Source: Pseudonocardia sp. (GTDB lineage: Bacteria; Actinomycetota; Actinomycetes; Mycobacteriales; Pseudonocardiaceae). From it: 11,510 bases of DNA. Shown piece after piece: positions 1 through 6,824 of the stretch. Position numbers and translations under genes: made by a program. The first letter of the stretch is position 1, and every line of letters begins with the position of its first letter. A model generated the notes under the pieces. The model was not told where the DNA came from and ran no database searches. It worked only from the letters and a program-made list of their open reading frames with translations. The stretch spans positions 1 through 11,510 of the forward strand of contig JAKDLE010000040.1 in the NCBI GenBank assembly GCA_030453005.1, read 5' to 3'.

Positions 1-711
1 CGGGCGTTACCGGTCTACTACGTCAGCGAGACGGCGGCGGGGCTGCGGCTGCAGCGGGAGTTCCACCCGGTCCGGACGACGGACCCCGCCAGCGACGCGG
101 TGCGCGAGATGCTCGCCGAGCCGACCGGGCTCGACCCCGACTACCGCACGCTCTGGCCCGCGGGCACGACCCTGCGCGAGCCCGTCACCGCCGCCGACGG
201 GGTGATCACCGTCAACCTCGCCGGGCTGACCCCGGGTGCGCAGGCCGGGTCGGCAGGCGCCGCGCTCACGGTGCAGCAGCTCGTCTACACGGTGCAGGGT
301 GCGCTGCAGTCGACCGACCCGGTGCGGATCCTGCTCGACGGCGAGCCCGCCGACGAGCTGTTCGGCGCCGTCTCCGTCGCGGACCCGGTGTCCCGCGCCG
401 ACATCTTCGTCACCCGTTCGCTCGTGCAGATCGACGCACCGGCCCACGGCGCCACGATCACCGGTCCGGTCGAGGTGACCGGCGAGGCGGCCGTGTTCGA
501 GGCGACCCTGCTCTGGGAGGTCCTCGCCGACGGCGAGGTGGTGCAGTCGGGCTTCACCACCACCTCGGAGGGACAGACGTTCGCGCCGTTCTCCTTCACC
601 CTGGAGCTGGCGCCCGGCGAGTACGTCGTGCGCATCATGGAGACCGACCCCTCCGGCGGCGAGGGGCGCCCGGTGCTGACCGACGACAAGACGATCACCG
701 TGACGGGCTGA
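1..711 (+). CDS. GerMN and Gmad2 domain envelope protein, 5' truncated
   Basis: The reading frame is open from the first base to a TGA at 709-711, so 236 C-terminal residues are visible and the N-terminus, where a signal or lipoprotein peptide would be expected, lies outside. The first residues (VYYVSETAAGLRLQREFHPV) and the following roughly 95 residues look like a GerMN domain. Visible residues 144-236, from IDAPAHGATITGPVEVTG to the end, have the immunoglobulin-like pattern of Gmad2, including a GEVVQSGF strand. These domains occur together in spore-germination-associated lipoproteins of Firmicutes and in exported proteins of actinobacteria that do not make endospores. A cell-envelope location is likely; the molecular role is unknown. 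The gene converges on the decayed gene at 723 with an 11-bp gap, and a hairpin covers its stop codon. Domain calls are from memory of the families. Confidence 0.8.
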   Translation, partial: RALPVYYVSETAAGLRLQREFHPVRTTDPASDAVREMLAEPTGLDPDYRTLWPAGTTLREPVTAADGVITVNLAGLTPGAQAGSAGAALTVQQLVYTVQGALQSTDPVRILLDGEPADELFGAVSVADPVSRADIFVTRSLVQIDAPAHGATITGPVEVTGEAAVFEATLLWEVLADGEVVQSGFTTTSEGQTFAPFSFTLELAPGEYVVRIMETDPSGGEGRPVLTDDKTITVTG

Positions 712-721
712 GCCCGCACGG
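698..721. terminator. hairpin terminator between convergent genes
   Basis: Bases 698-702 pair with 717-721 and 704-708 pair with 712-716, with A703 bulged and a TGA loop at 709-711. This gives ten GC-rich pairs, and the loop is itself the stop codon of the upstream gene. There is no T-tract, which is common for actinobacterial terminators. Its place between two convergent reading frames suggests bidirectional use. Confidence 0.5.
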
Positions 722-722
722 T

Positions 723-1166
723 TCAGTCCGGAGGTGCGGCGGGGGCGCGCAGGCCGAGGTCGGCGAGCTCCAGCGTCGCGAGCCAGCGCACGGTGTCGCG
801 GTCGTCGCGGCGCCAGGCCGCGGCCGGGTCGGGGCACACGGCGAGCAGGCGCCGCACCGGTACGCGGGTGAGGGCGCGCAGCGCCAGCAGGTCGGTGTCG
901 AGGTCGCGGACCGCGCGCCGGGTGGGCCGCCCGGACCCACCGCACCCGCAGCGTGAGCCACAGCAGCACCACGGGCAGCGCGCCGACCACGACGATGCCG
1001 ACGGCGGTACCGGTGGCGACGGCCGTGCCTGCCGCGTCGTCGAAGGCGCCGCGGATGGCGTCGCCCGCCTCGGCCGACGCCCGCCCGGGGCCCACGCCAC
1101 CTGCACGACGACCACCACCCAGACGACCACCAGCAGGTCGGCGAGCAGCTGCCGCGCCGCGCGGAC
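723..1166 (-). pseudogene. decayed two-TM membrane protein with two compensating frameshifts
   Basis: No single frame gives a sensible protein, but a mosaic of two does. In the frame ending at TGA 723-725, residues RAARQLLADLLVVVWVVVV (around 1166-1100) form a first membrane segment. The protein then continues one frame over, from about 1089 to 925, as AEAGDAIRGAFDDAAGTAV followed by a second membrane segment (GIVVVGALPVVLLWLTLRV). It returns to the first frame at about 915 with RDLDTDLLALRALTRVPVRR and a soluble tail containing CPDPAAAWRRDD. The order TM1, loop, TM2, DL.LFALRAL-like tail matches a small actinobacterial membrane protein family of unknown function that I recall. The first shift needs one missing base near the G/C run at 1081-1093 and the second one extra base near 905-945. 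No ATG or GTG lies before TM1; the first GTG (1128-1130) would cut TM1 in half. The loop between the TMs also seems short for the family. True decay or sequencing error are both possible. Confidence 0.6.
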
Positions 1167-1202
1167 GGGATGTTCGGCTCGGCGGCCCGGCAGGCCGCCC
1201 TG

Positions 1203-2087
1203 CTACGCGAACAGGTCGTCGGCCGAGGAGGCGATCGCCGCGCGGCGGACCCAGACGTCGAGCTGGTCGAGGTCGGTGCACTCGCCAACGCGGGCGCGGG
1301 CGGCGTCGGAGACTGCGAGACCGCGGGCCTCAAGTACTGCGAGCACCGCATTCGCTTCGCCCTCGGCCTTACCCTCGGCTCGGCCCTGGGCGCGGTGGCG
1401 GCGGGCGAACTCGCTCTGGTACTCGTAGGTTCCGGTCGTCATCAGTGCCTCCAGGTAGCGCTGCGCCGCCGTGGGCAGCGCGGCGAGCACGACGTCAGAG
1501 TACAACAGGGCACGGTCGGGATCGATGGATGCGAGTGCGCTGAGCAGGGCGTCGAGTACGTCGTGCCGGTCCGGCCGGGCGCCGTGAGCCATAGCCGAGA
1601 GCACAGAGAGCTCAGGGACGGCGACGGCTGCGGCGGGGTCGGTCACCACCGGTACCTGGTGGGGTCCGAGCACCAGCGGGGTCAATCTCGATCCGGGGTG
1701 CCCGAGCTCGACCGGGGCGGCACACCACGCGGCGACCGCGGCGTCGACACAGACCACCAGCAGCACCGTGGGGCAGCGCAGACGGGCGCGCAAGGTGGCG
1801 AGGTAGACCGGCCAGCTCCACCGCTTGTCCTGGTCTCGCCGCAGCTGCACCTCGACGACGACACCGAGCACAGGTGTCTGCGCGGTCGTCGTCTGCGCGG
1901 CGGTCGGTACCACGACAGCGTCGGCGCGGTACTCGGTGGGGGCCAGGTCATTGAGATCACCGGGCTCGGCGCGAGCCTGCTCGTGGGCGGGAACACGCAT
2001 GCCGAGCACGTCGTCGAGCAGCTCAGCAGCCAGGGACGGCCGCTGTCGAAAGATCTCGATCAGCGCCTCGTGCAGGCTCGACGGCAT
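1203..2087 (-). CDS. Rpn-like PD-(D/E)XK nuclease family protein
   Basis: A 294-residue protein starting at ATG 2087 with the typical N-terminus of this group (MPSSLHEALIEIFRQRPSLAAELL). It matches a widespread, multi-copy actinobacterial family related to the Rpn / transposase_31-like PD-(D/E)XK nucleases. The nuclease-like core is visible: D56 in RADAVVV and the E79-x-Q81 pair in VVVEVQ, followed by a WPVYLATLRARLRCPTVLLVVC helix and strand. Residues about 236-245 are the short RAEG/KAEG repeat that marks this family, before a C-terminal block containing ECTDLDQLDVWVRRA and ending ADDLFA. Members have been linked to RecA-independent recombination in E. coli (Rpn proteins), but the role of the actinobacterial ones is not settled. 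It stands 39 bp after the response-regulator stop on the same strand, with no clear Shine-Dalgarno sequence, so co-transcription is possible but not evident. No transposon ends are seen. Confidence 0.8.
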   Translation of the reverse strand: MPSSLHEALIEIFRQRPSLAAELLDDVLGMRVPAHEQARAEPGDLNDLAPTEYRADAVVVPTAAQTTTAQTPVLGVVVEVQLRRDQDKRWSWPVYLATLRARLRCPTVLLVVCVDAAVAAWCAAPVELGHPGSRLTPLVLGPHQVPVVTDPAAAVAVPELSVLSAMAHGARPDRHDVLDALLSALASIDPDRALLYSDVVLAALPTAAQRYLEALMTTGTYEYQSEFARRHRAQGRAEGKAEGEANAVLAVLEARGLAVSDAARARVGECTDLDQLDVWVRRAAIASSADDLFA

Positions 2088-2126
2088 GAGGCGACGCTAT
2101 CGGCGGGCACCGACAACGGGGACGGG

Positions 2127-2804
2127 TCAGAGCAGCCCCAGCTTGGTGGCCGCGTAGACCGCCTCCGCCCGCCTGCTCACCATGAGCTTGCGCATGAGGT
2201 TCCCGACGTGGAACTTCACCGTGGTCTCGGAGATGAACAGCTCCGCCCCGATGGCGCGGTTGGACAGCCCGCGCGCCAGCAGCCGCAGGACGTCGAGCTC
2301 CCGTTCGGTCAGCCGCTCGCGGTCGGGCACCCCGCCGGAGAGCGAGCGCACCATCGCCGAGGCGCTGCGGGCGTCGAACGCGCTCTCCCCGCGGGAGACG
2401 GCGCGGATCGCGCGCACCAGCTCGGTGGTGTCGACGTCCTTGACGACGTACCCGCGCGCGCCTGCCTGGACCGACTCGACGACGAGCCGGTCCTCGGCGA
2501 ACGTGGTGAGCACGAGTACGCCGAGGCCGGGATGCGCGGCGCAGAGGCGGCGACACACGTCGAGGCCGTCGGTCTGGGGGCCCGCGGTGAGCTTGAGGTC
2601 GAGCAACACCACGTGTGGGCGGGACGCGGCGACGGCGGCGACCGCGTCGGCGGGGGTGCCCGCCTCGCCGACCACCCGCAGGTCGTCCTCCCGCTCCAGT
2701 ACGGCACGCAGGCCCTGCCGCATGATGGAGTGGTCGTCGACGAGCACGATGCGGACGTGGCCGGGTCGGGCGATCGGTCGGGCGCCCGGGTGGGTCGTTC
2801 TCAT
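2127..2804 (-). CDS. NarL/FixJ-family response regulator
   Basis: A 225-residue two-domain regulator. Residues 17-135 are a receiver domain with acidic pair D23/D24, phosphoacceptor D69 (VVLLDLKL), the T100/T101 switch position and K122 (YVVKD). Residues 165-225 are a LuxR-type helix-turn-helix (LTERELDVLRLLARGLSNRAI, then TTVKFHVGNLMRKL). All key phosphorylation residues are intact, so it should be activated by the kinase encoded immediately upstream. Its ATG (2802-2804) overlaps the kinase TGA (2801-2803) as ATGA, preceded by a good AGGAGA Shine-Dalgarno sequence, which indicates translational coupling. It is the last gene of the dehydrogenase-kinase-regulator operon. The targets are not shown by the sequence; regulation of an alcohol or aldehyde oxidation regulon is inference from the first gene. 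Confidence 0.92.
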   Translation of the reverse strand: MRTTHPGARPIARPGHVRIVLVDDHSIMRQGLRAVLEREDDLRVVGEAGTPADAVAAVAASRPHVVLLDLKLTAGPQTDGLDVCRRLCAAHPGLGVLVLTTFAEDRLVVESVQAGARGYVVKDVDTTELVRAIRAVSRGESAFDARSASAMVRSLSGGVPDRERLTERELDVLRLLARGLSNRAIGAELFISETTVKFHVGNLMRKLMVSRRAEAVYAATKLGLL

Positions 2805-4159
2805 ACGCTTCTCCTCTGGCCCTCTGCGCAGGGCACCGGCACATCGACCTGGACCTGCAGCCCGCCCAGGCGCGCACGCCGGAACGTCAGCGACCCGCCC
2901 AGCTCGCGGGCGCGGGTCGCCATGTTGACCAGCCCGCGGTGCTCACCGGACGGGGTGGCGAGCGTGGCGGCGCGCAGGCTGCGCCGCACCTCGTCGGGAC
3001 TGCCGCAGCCGTCGTCGGAGATGGTCAGACGCACCTGCTCGCAGTGGTAGGCCAAGCGGACCACCGCGCGGCTCGCGTCCGCGTGCACCGCGGTGTTGAA
3101 CAGTGCCTCGCCCGCGATGCGGAACAGCGACTGCTCACAGTCCGCGGGCAGCGGAACCGGCTTGCCGCCGATGCGCACCTCGACGCGCAGCTCGTCGGGC
3201 ATGTGCACACCGGAGAGCCGTCGCAGCATCGAGGGCAGGTCCTCGTCGGCGCAGCCGTCGCGCTCGCTGAGCGCGTAGATCGCCGAGCGGAGCTGCTCCA
3301 CGGCTCGGCGCGTGAGGTCCTTGGCCGTGTCGAGCTGGCCGCGCAGCCGGTCGTCGGTGATCTCGGAGCGCACCAGCTCGATGTGCATGCCTGCCGAGAG
3401 CGCGTACTGGGTGACGCTGTCGTGCAGCTCGCGGGCGATCCGGTGCCGTTCCACGTCGAGTACCTCACGCTGCCGGGCGGCACCCAGCTCCGCCTGGGTG
3501 GCGACGAGCAGCTCGTTGCGCACCCGCAGGTCCTCGGCCTGACTGCTGGCCTGGGCGTAGAGCCGGGCCGAGTGGTCGAGCAGCGCGCAGTTCTGCAGGG
3601 CGGCCGCGGTCTGCCCGGCGAGGATCTTGAGCACCGAGTGGTCCGTGTCGTCGATCTCGCGCTCGGGGGGCGTCCAGGCGATGAACCCGCCGACGACGCG
3701 GCCGTCGAGCCGGACCGGCACGTGCAGGTGCAGGCGGGCGGCTTCGGCGGGGTGCTCGCCGTCGGCCGCGCCGTGGCTCACCTCGATGATGTGCGCGCGC
3801 ACCCGCACGGGCAATGTCTGAGGATCGGGCCACTCGGCGCCGTCGGGGCCGCGCACCAGGTGGCGCGGACGAGCGTCGGGCAGCTCCCCGTCGACGAGGG
3901 CGAACACGACCCACTCCGCCGAGAGGTGGTTGGCCGCCGCCTCCACCACGGCGCGCAACAGCGCCTCGGACCCCTCCATGGTGCGCACGAGCGCCGCGGA
4001 GATCCGCTCGAGCGCATGGATGACCCGGCGCATGCGCTCCGCCGCGACCCGGTACTCGGGGTAGTAGTGCGGCTTGCCCGAACGGAGCCCGGTGAGGGCC
4101 TCCAGGTCCGGCCGCGGCCGCCCGCTCGCCCGACGCGGAGGCCACTGGGCGGTGGTCAT
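2801..4159 (-). CDS. soluble GAF-domain sensor histidine kinase (HisKA_3 type)
   Basis: A 452-residue kinase with no membrane segment, so sensing is cytoplasmic. Residues about 45-195 form a GAF-like sensory domain. Residues about 200-237 are coiled coil. The dimerization and phosphoacceptor block is ERHRIARELHDSVTQYALS with H246. The ATPase domain has N355 in EALFNTAVHA, the DDGCG box at 382-386 and the GEHRGLVNMATRARELGGSL segment near 405-423. This is the NarX/DesK-type arrangement that partners NarL-type regulators, as found directly downstream with an ATGA overlap. The start is the ATG at 4157-4159, because the sequence before it carries a GGAGG Shine-Dalgarno sequence four bases away. 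Two upstream copies of the same Shine-Dalgarno/start unit are out of frame with it (see the repeat at 4154-4251). The ligand is unknown; the adjacent ErcA-like dehydrogenase suggests an alcohol-related signal. Confidence 0.9.
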   Translation of the reverse strand: MTTAQWPPRRASGRPRPDLEALTGLRSGKPHYYPEYRVAAERMRRVIHALERISAALVRTMEGSEALLRAVVEAAANHLSAEWVVFALVDGELPDARPRHLVRGPDGAEWPDPQTLPVRVRAHIIEVSHGAADGEHPAEAARLHLHVPVRLDGRVVGGFIAWTPPEREIDDTDHSVLKILAGQTAAALQNCALLDHSARLYAQASSQAEDLRVRNELLVATQAELGAARQREVLDVERHRIARELHDSVTQYALSAGMHIELVRSEITDDRLRGQLDTAKDLTRRAVEQLRSAIYALSERDGCADEDLPSMLRRLSGVHMPDELRVEVRIGGKPVPLPADCEQSLFRIAGEALFNTAVHADASRAVVRLAYHCEQVRLTISDDGCGSPDEVRRSLRAATLATPSGEHRGLVNMATRARELGGSLTFRRARLGGLQVQVDVPVPCAEGQRRSV

Positions 4160-4197
4160 GGCGCCTCCGCGGGACCGCGTGCGTCGGCGCGGGTCAT
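4156..4197 (-). CDS. 13-residue mini-ORF 2 overlapping the kinase start
   Basis: It starts at ATG 4195-4197 with GGAGG four bases upstream and encodes MTRADARGPAEAP, identical to mini-ORF 1 except Leu to Arg at position 7. Its TGA (4156-4158) overlaps the kinase ATG (4157-4159). The arrangement would couple translation from the dehydrogenase through both mini-ORFs to the kinase. As with its partner, there is no evidence that the peptide itself has a function. Confidence 0.35.
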   Translation of the reverse strand: MTRADARGPAEAP

Positions 4198-4235
4198 GGC
4201 GCCTCCGCGGGACCGAGTGCGTCGGCGCGGGTCAC
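4194..4235 (-). CDS. 13-residue mini-ORF 1 upstream of the kinase
   Basis: It starts at GTG 4233-4235, four bases after a GGGGAGG Shine-Dalgarno sequence, and encodes MTRADALGPAEAP. Its TGA (4194-4196) overlaps the ATG of the next mini-ORF. It begins 19 bases after the dehydrogenase stop. No function can be assigned to the peptide; if translated, its most likely role is passing ribosomes to the downstream start. Translation is inferred only from the strong Shine-Dalgarno sequence and the overlap. Confidence 0.35.
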   Translation of the reverse strand: MTRADALGPAEAP

Positions 4236-4254
4236 GGCGCCTCCCCGCGGGTCG

Positions 4255-5502
4255 TCACATCGCCGCCCGGAACAACGCGCCGATGTCCTCGGCCGACGCA
4301 CCGCGCGGGTTCGTGGTGAGGCAGGCGTCGCCCAGCGTGAGCTGGGACAACCGCGGGATGTCCTCGGCCGTGACGCCCAGGGAGGACAGGTCCTTGGGGA
4401 CGCCCACCTCGTCGCCGAGCTCACGCACCGCCTCGGCCACCCGGTGTACGGCCTCGGTTGCGTCGAGCCTCCCACCCGGCCCCGACACGTCGATCCCCAT
4501 CGCCTGGGCGATCGGGACGAACCGCTCGGGCTCCGCCGCCCCGTTGAAACGGATGACGTGGGGCAGCAGCACCCCGTTGACGACTCCGTGCGGCAGGTCG
4601 AGCATGCCGCCGACCTGGTGGCTCATGGCGTGCGTGGCCCCGAGGATCGCGTTGGTGAACGCGAGCCCGGCCTCCAGCGCGGCCTGGGCCATCAGGGAAC
4701 GCGCGGTGGCGTTGCGCGGGCGCAGCATCGTCTCGGCGAGGTTCGAGTTGACCAACGAGATCGCCTGCAGCGCGTGGTGGTCGGTGAGCGGCCCGTGGGC
4801 GAGTGAGACGAACGCCTCGATGCCGTGGGTCAACGCGTCGAGGCCGGTGGCGGCGTTGAGCCACTCGGGCATCGTCACGAGCAGCCGCGGGTCGACGACC
4901 GAGACGTCCGGGACCAGTGTGCGTCCCATGATCGTGATCTTGGTGTGCCGCTCGGTGTCGGTGACGATGCAGAACTGCGACACGTCGGCGCCGGTGCCCG
5001 ACGTGGTCGGCATCATGATCATCGGCGGGATCGGGTGCGCGATCCGGTCGATGCCCTCGTAGTCGAGGATGCGCCCGCCGTTGGCGGCGAGCAGCGCCAC
5101 CCCCTTGGCGGCGTCGATGACGGAGCCGCCGCCGATACCGAGCACGACGTCGCAGCCGCTGTCGAGGTAGCGCGCGTAGCCCGCCTCGATCTCGTGGTCC
5201 TTGGGGTTGGGGGTGAGGTCGAACCACACCTGCGGGGCGAGCCTGGCCGTGCGGAGCTGGGCCAGCAGCTCGACGGGCCAACCCGCCTCCATGACACCGG
5301 GGTCGGTGACGACGAACGGGCGCCGAGCGCCCAGGCGTACCGCCGCGTGCGCGGCCTCCGGCAGGGAGTTCTCCCCGAACACGATCTCCGGAGCGTGGAA
5401 CTTGGACAGACGCAACGGCGCCGCCGATGGCGAATCCTCCGGGCTGCGTCGCGCCAGCAGTACCGAGTCGCCGACTCGGCGTGCTTCTCCGACGAGGACC
5501 AC
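4255..5502 (-). CDS. ercA: ErcA-like group III iron-containing alcohol dehydrogenase
   Basis: A 415-residue Fe-ADH family protein. It has the nucleotide-binding GIGGGSVID loop (122-130), the PTTSGTGADVSQFCIV segment (165-180), and all four metal ligands expected from lactaldehyde reductase FucO: D222 and H226 in GLDALTHGIEAF, H291 in HAMSHQVGG and H305 in LPHGVVNG. It should therefore bind metal and NAD(P) and oxidise an alcohol or reduce an aldehyde. The conserved blocks (ALTHGIEAFVSLAHGPLTD, SNLAETMLRP, ACLTTNPRG) resemble ErcA, the Fe-ADH-like protein in the regulatory circuit for ethanol oxidation in Pseudomonas. The frame is open far upstream. I chose GTG 5500-5502 because AAGGGGG precedes it closely and it leaves 34 residues before the conserved KFHAPEIVFG. 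It heads the operon with the kinase and regulator. Whether it is catalytic, regulatory or both is open; the symbol rests on similarity only. Confidence 0.85.
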   Translation of the reverse strand: MVLVGEARRVGDSVLLARRSPEDSPSAAPLRLSKFHAPEIVFGENSLPEAAHAAVRLGARRPFVVTDPGVMEAGWPVELLAQLRTARLAPQVWFDLTPNPKDHEIEAGYARYLDSGCDVVLGIGGGSVIDAAKGVALLAANGGRILDYEGIDRIAHPIPPMIMMPTTSGTGADVSQFCIVTDTERHTKITIMGRTLVPDVSVVDPRLLVTMPEWLNAATGLDALTHGIEAFVSLAHGPLTDHHALQAISLVNSNLAETMLRPRNATARSLMAQAALEAGLAFTNAILGATHAMSHQVGGMLDLPHGVVNGVLLPHVIRFNGAAEPERFVPIAQAMGIDVSGPGGRLDATEAVHRVAEAVRELGDEVGVPKDLSSLGVTAEDIPRLSQLTLGDACLTTNPRGASAEDIGALFRAAM

Positions 5503-5708
5503 ATTGCCCCCTTGACGCTCAGTCGTTCCGGGCCGCTCGCGGGGAATGACGGCGGGCGGTCCAGCCGAGGCTACAAGAACCGAGGGTGCGCGGGCAGACA
5601 CCAGCGGGGTACGAAGGCCCGACCGTCTCGGTCCTGTGCTTCCGCGACGCCGCCTGTCCGGTACCGGTGACCTTCCCGGCACCGATGAGCCTCCCCGATG
5701 GGAGAGGC
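5503..5708. other. 206-bp intergenic region before the ercA-like operon
   Basis: No gene is apparent. The region must hold the promoter of the dehydrogenase operon (minus strand), but I see no convincing -10/-35 pair. It contains a perfect 10-bp palindrome CCGGTACCGG (5658-5667), a short hairpin GACCG-TCT-CGGTC (5621-5633), a CCGAGG direct repeat 15 bases apart (5565 and 5580), and the terminator-like hairpin at 5687-5710. The palindrome or the direct repeat could be the regulator's operator; this is inference. Confidence 0.4.
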
Positions 5709-5710
5709 TC
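5687..5710 (-). terminator. hairpin at the end of the MoxR-VWA-XdhC operon
   Basis: GAGCCTC (5687-5693) pairs with GAGGCTC (5704-5710). After one mismatch, 5695-5696 pair with 5701-5702, closing a GATG loop. It sits immediately at the xdhC stop codon (5709-5711) and lacks a T-run. It probably ends the maturation operon and separates it from the dehydrogenase operon, which reads on the same strand. Confidence 0.5.
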
Positions 5711-6824
5711 AGCCCACGTGGATGGGCCCGTCGCGCTCGGTGAGCCGCACCCCGGCGCCGCCCCAGTGCTTGGCGATCATCTCCGCGGCGACCGACACGG
5801 CGGTCTCCTCCGGGGTACGGGCGCCGAGGTCCAGACCGATCGGCGAGGACATCCGGGCGATCTCCGCCTCGGTGATGCCCTTCTCCCGCAGCCGGGCGAG
5901 CCGGTCGTCGTGGGTGCGCCGCGACCCCATCGCGCCGATGTAGCCCACCTCCGGCAGTCGCAGCGCCACCTCGAGCAGCGGCACGTCGAACTTCGGGTCG
6001 TGGGTGAGCACACAGAGCGCGGTGCGGCTGTCGATGCGGCCCGCCTCGGCCTCGCCCGCGAGGTAGCGGTGCGGCCACTCGACGATCACCTCGTTGGCGC
6101 CGGGGAACCGCGTGGCGGTGGCGAACACGGGGCGCGCGTCGCAGACCGTGACGCGGAAACCGAGGAAACCGCCGATCCGGGCGACGGCGGCGGCGAAGTC
6201 GATCGCGCCGAACACGATCATGCGCGGCGGCGGGGCGAAGGACTCGACGAACACCGACAGGCCCTCGCCGCGGCGCTGGCCCTCGACCCCGTAGGTGACC
6301 TGGGCGTTGCGCCCGGCGTCGAGCAGGCCGCGGGCGTCGTCTCGGATGGCGTCGTCGAGGCGGGTGGACCCGGTGCCGCCCTCGACGTGGTCGGGCCACA
6401 CGATCAGCCGTCTCCCCAGCCGTTCCGCGGGCCCGGAGATGACGGTGACGACCGCGACGGGCGCCTCGTCGCGGATCGCCTCGGCCACCCGGCCGAGCTC
6501 CGTGTAGCTGTCCGCGTCGACCTTCTCCACGAAGACGTCGATGATGCCGCCGCAGGTGAGCCCGACGGCGAACGCGTCGTCGTCGGACACGCCGTAGCGC
6601 TGCAGCAGCGGCCTGCCCTCTGTGAGGACCTGCTCGCCGAGCTCGTACACGGCACCTTCGACGCAGCCGCCGGACACACTCCCGACCGCCTCGCCGCCGG
6701 GCCCGATCAGCATCGACGCACCGACCTGACGCGGCGCGGAGCTGTAGGTGCCCACGACGGTGGCGAGCGCGGCCGTCTCGCCCTTGTTCCACCACTCATC
6801 GAGCTTCGCTACCACATCACGCAT
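5709..6824 (-). CDS. XdhC/CoxF-family molybdenum hydroxylase maturation protein
   Basis: A 371-residue XdhC-family protein. The N-terminal XdhC/CoxI domain has YSSAPRQVGASMLI (27-40), the hallmark SGGCVE (51-56) and CGGIIDVFVE (91-100). The C-terminal domain is a Rossmann fold beginning IVFGAIDFAAAVAR (203-216) and carries THDPKFDVPLL and GAMGSRRT (297-304). XdhC proteins bind molybdenum cofactor, promote its sulfuration and insert it into xanthine dehydrogenase-type enzymes; CoxF-type members serve CO dehydrogenase-like enzymes. Here the Rossmann loop reads GAIDFA instead of the common GAGHVA. I chose ATG 6822-6824 because a GAGGTGG Shine-Dalgarno sequence lies six bases before it; a TTG at 6837-6839 would extend it by five residues. 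It overlaps the VWA gene by 8 bp and is the last gene of the trio. Confidence 0.9.
   Translation of the reverse strand: MRDVVAKLDEWWNKGETAALATVVGTYSSAPRQVGASMLIGPGGEAVGSVSGGCVEGAVYELGEQVLTEGRPLLQRYGVSDDDAFAVGLTCGGIIDVFVEKVDADSYTELGRVAEAIRDEAPVAVVTVISGPAERLGRRLIVWPDHVEGGTGSTRLDDAIRDDARGLLDAGRNAQVTYGVEGQRRGEGLSVFVESFAPPPRMIVFGAIDFAAAVARIGGFLGFRVTVCDARPVFATATRFPGANEVIVEWPHRYLAGEAEAGRIDSRTALCVLTHDPKFDVPLLEVALRLPEVGYIGAMGSRRTHDDRLARLREKGITEAEIARMSSPIGLDLGARTPEETAVSVAAEMIAKHWGGAGVRLTERDGPIHVG

Larger units (their letters stand above)
4154..4251 (-). repeat. 38-bp tandem repeat carrying reiterated RBS plus start codon
   Basis: Two nearly identical 38-bp units lie at 4154-4191 and 4192-4229, differing at one base in the compared part, and a third partial, diverged unit follows at 4230-4251. 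Read on the minus strand, every unit contains GGAGGCGCC followed by a start codon: GTG at 4233-4235, ATG at 4195-4197 and ATG at 4157-4159. The last is the kinase start. Because 38 is not a multiple of three, the upstream starts are out of frame with the kinase. Each reads a 13-residue peptide whose TGA overlaps the next start codon as ATGA. The repeat fills nearly all of the gap between the dehydrogenase stop (4255-4257) and the kinase. Confidence 0.9.

Noticed and set aside
1170..3050. Long plus-strand open frame of 626 codons opposite the Rpn-like and response-regulator genes
   Set aside because: It has no family resemblance, and it lies antisense to two clearly conserved proteins. Such frames are a by-product of GC-rich third positions.
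2939..5062. Plus-strand open frame of 707 codons opposite the kinase and dehydrogenase
   Set aside because: Low-complexity Arg/Ala/Gly/His-rich translation without domains, antisense to well-supported genes.
5503..6795. Minus-strand extension of the dehydrogenase frame far upstream of GTG 5502
   Set aside because: The extension translates to Arg-rich sequence overlapping xdhC in another frame. The family starts about 10-35 residues before KFHAPEIVFG, and a Shine-Dalgarno sequence marks 5502.
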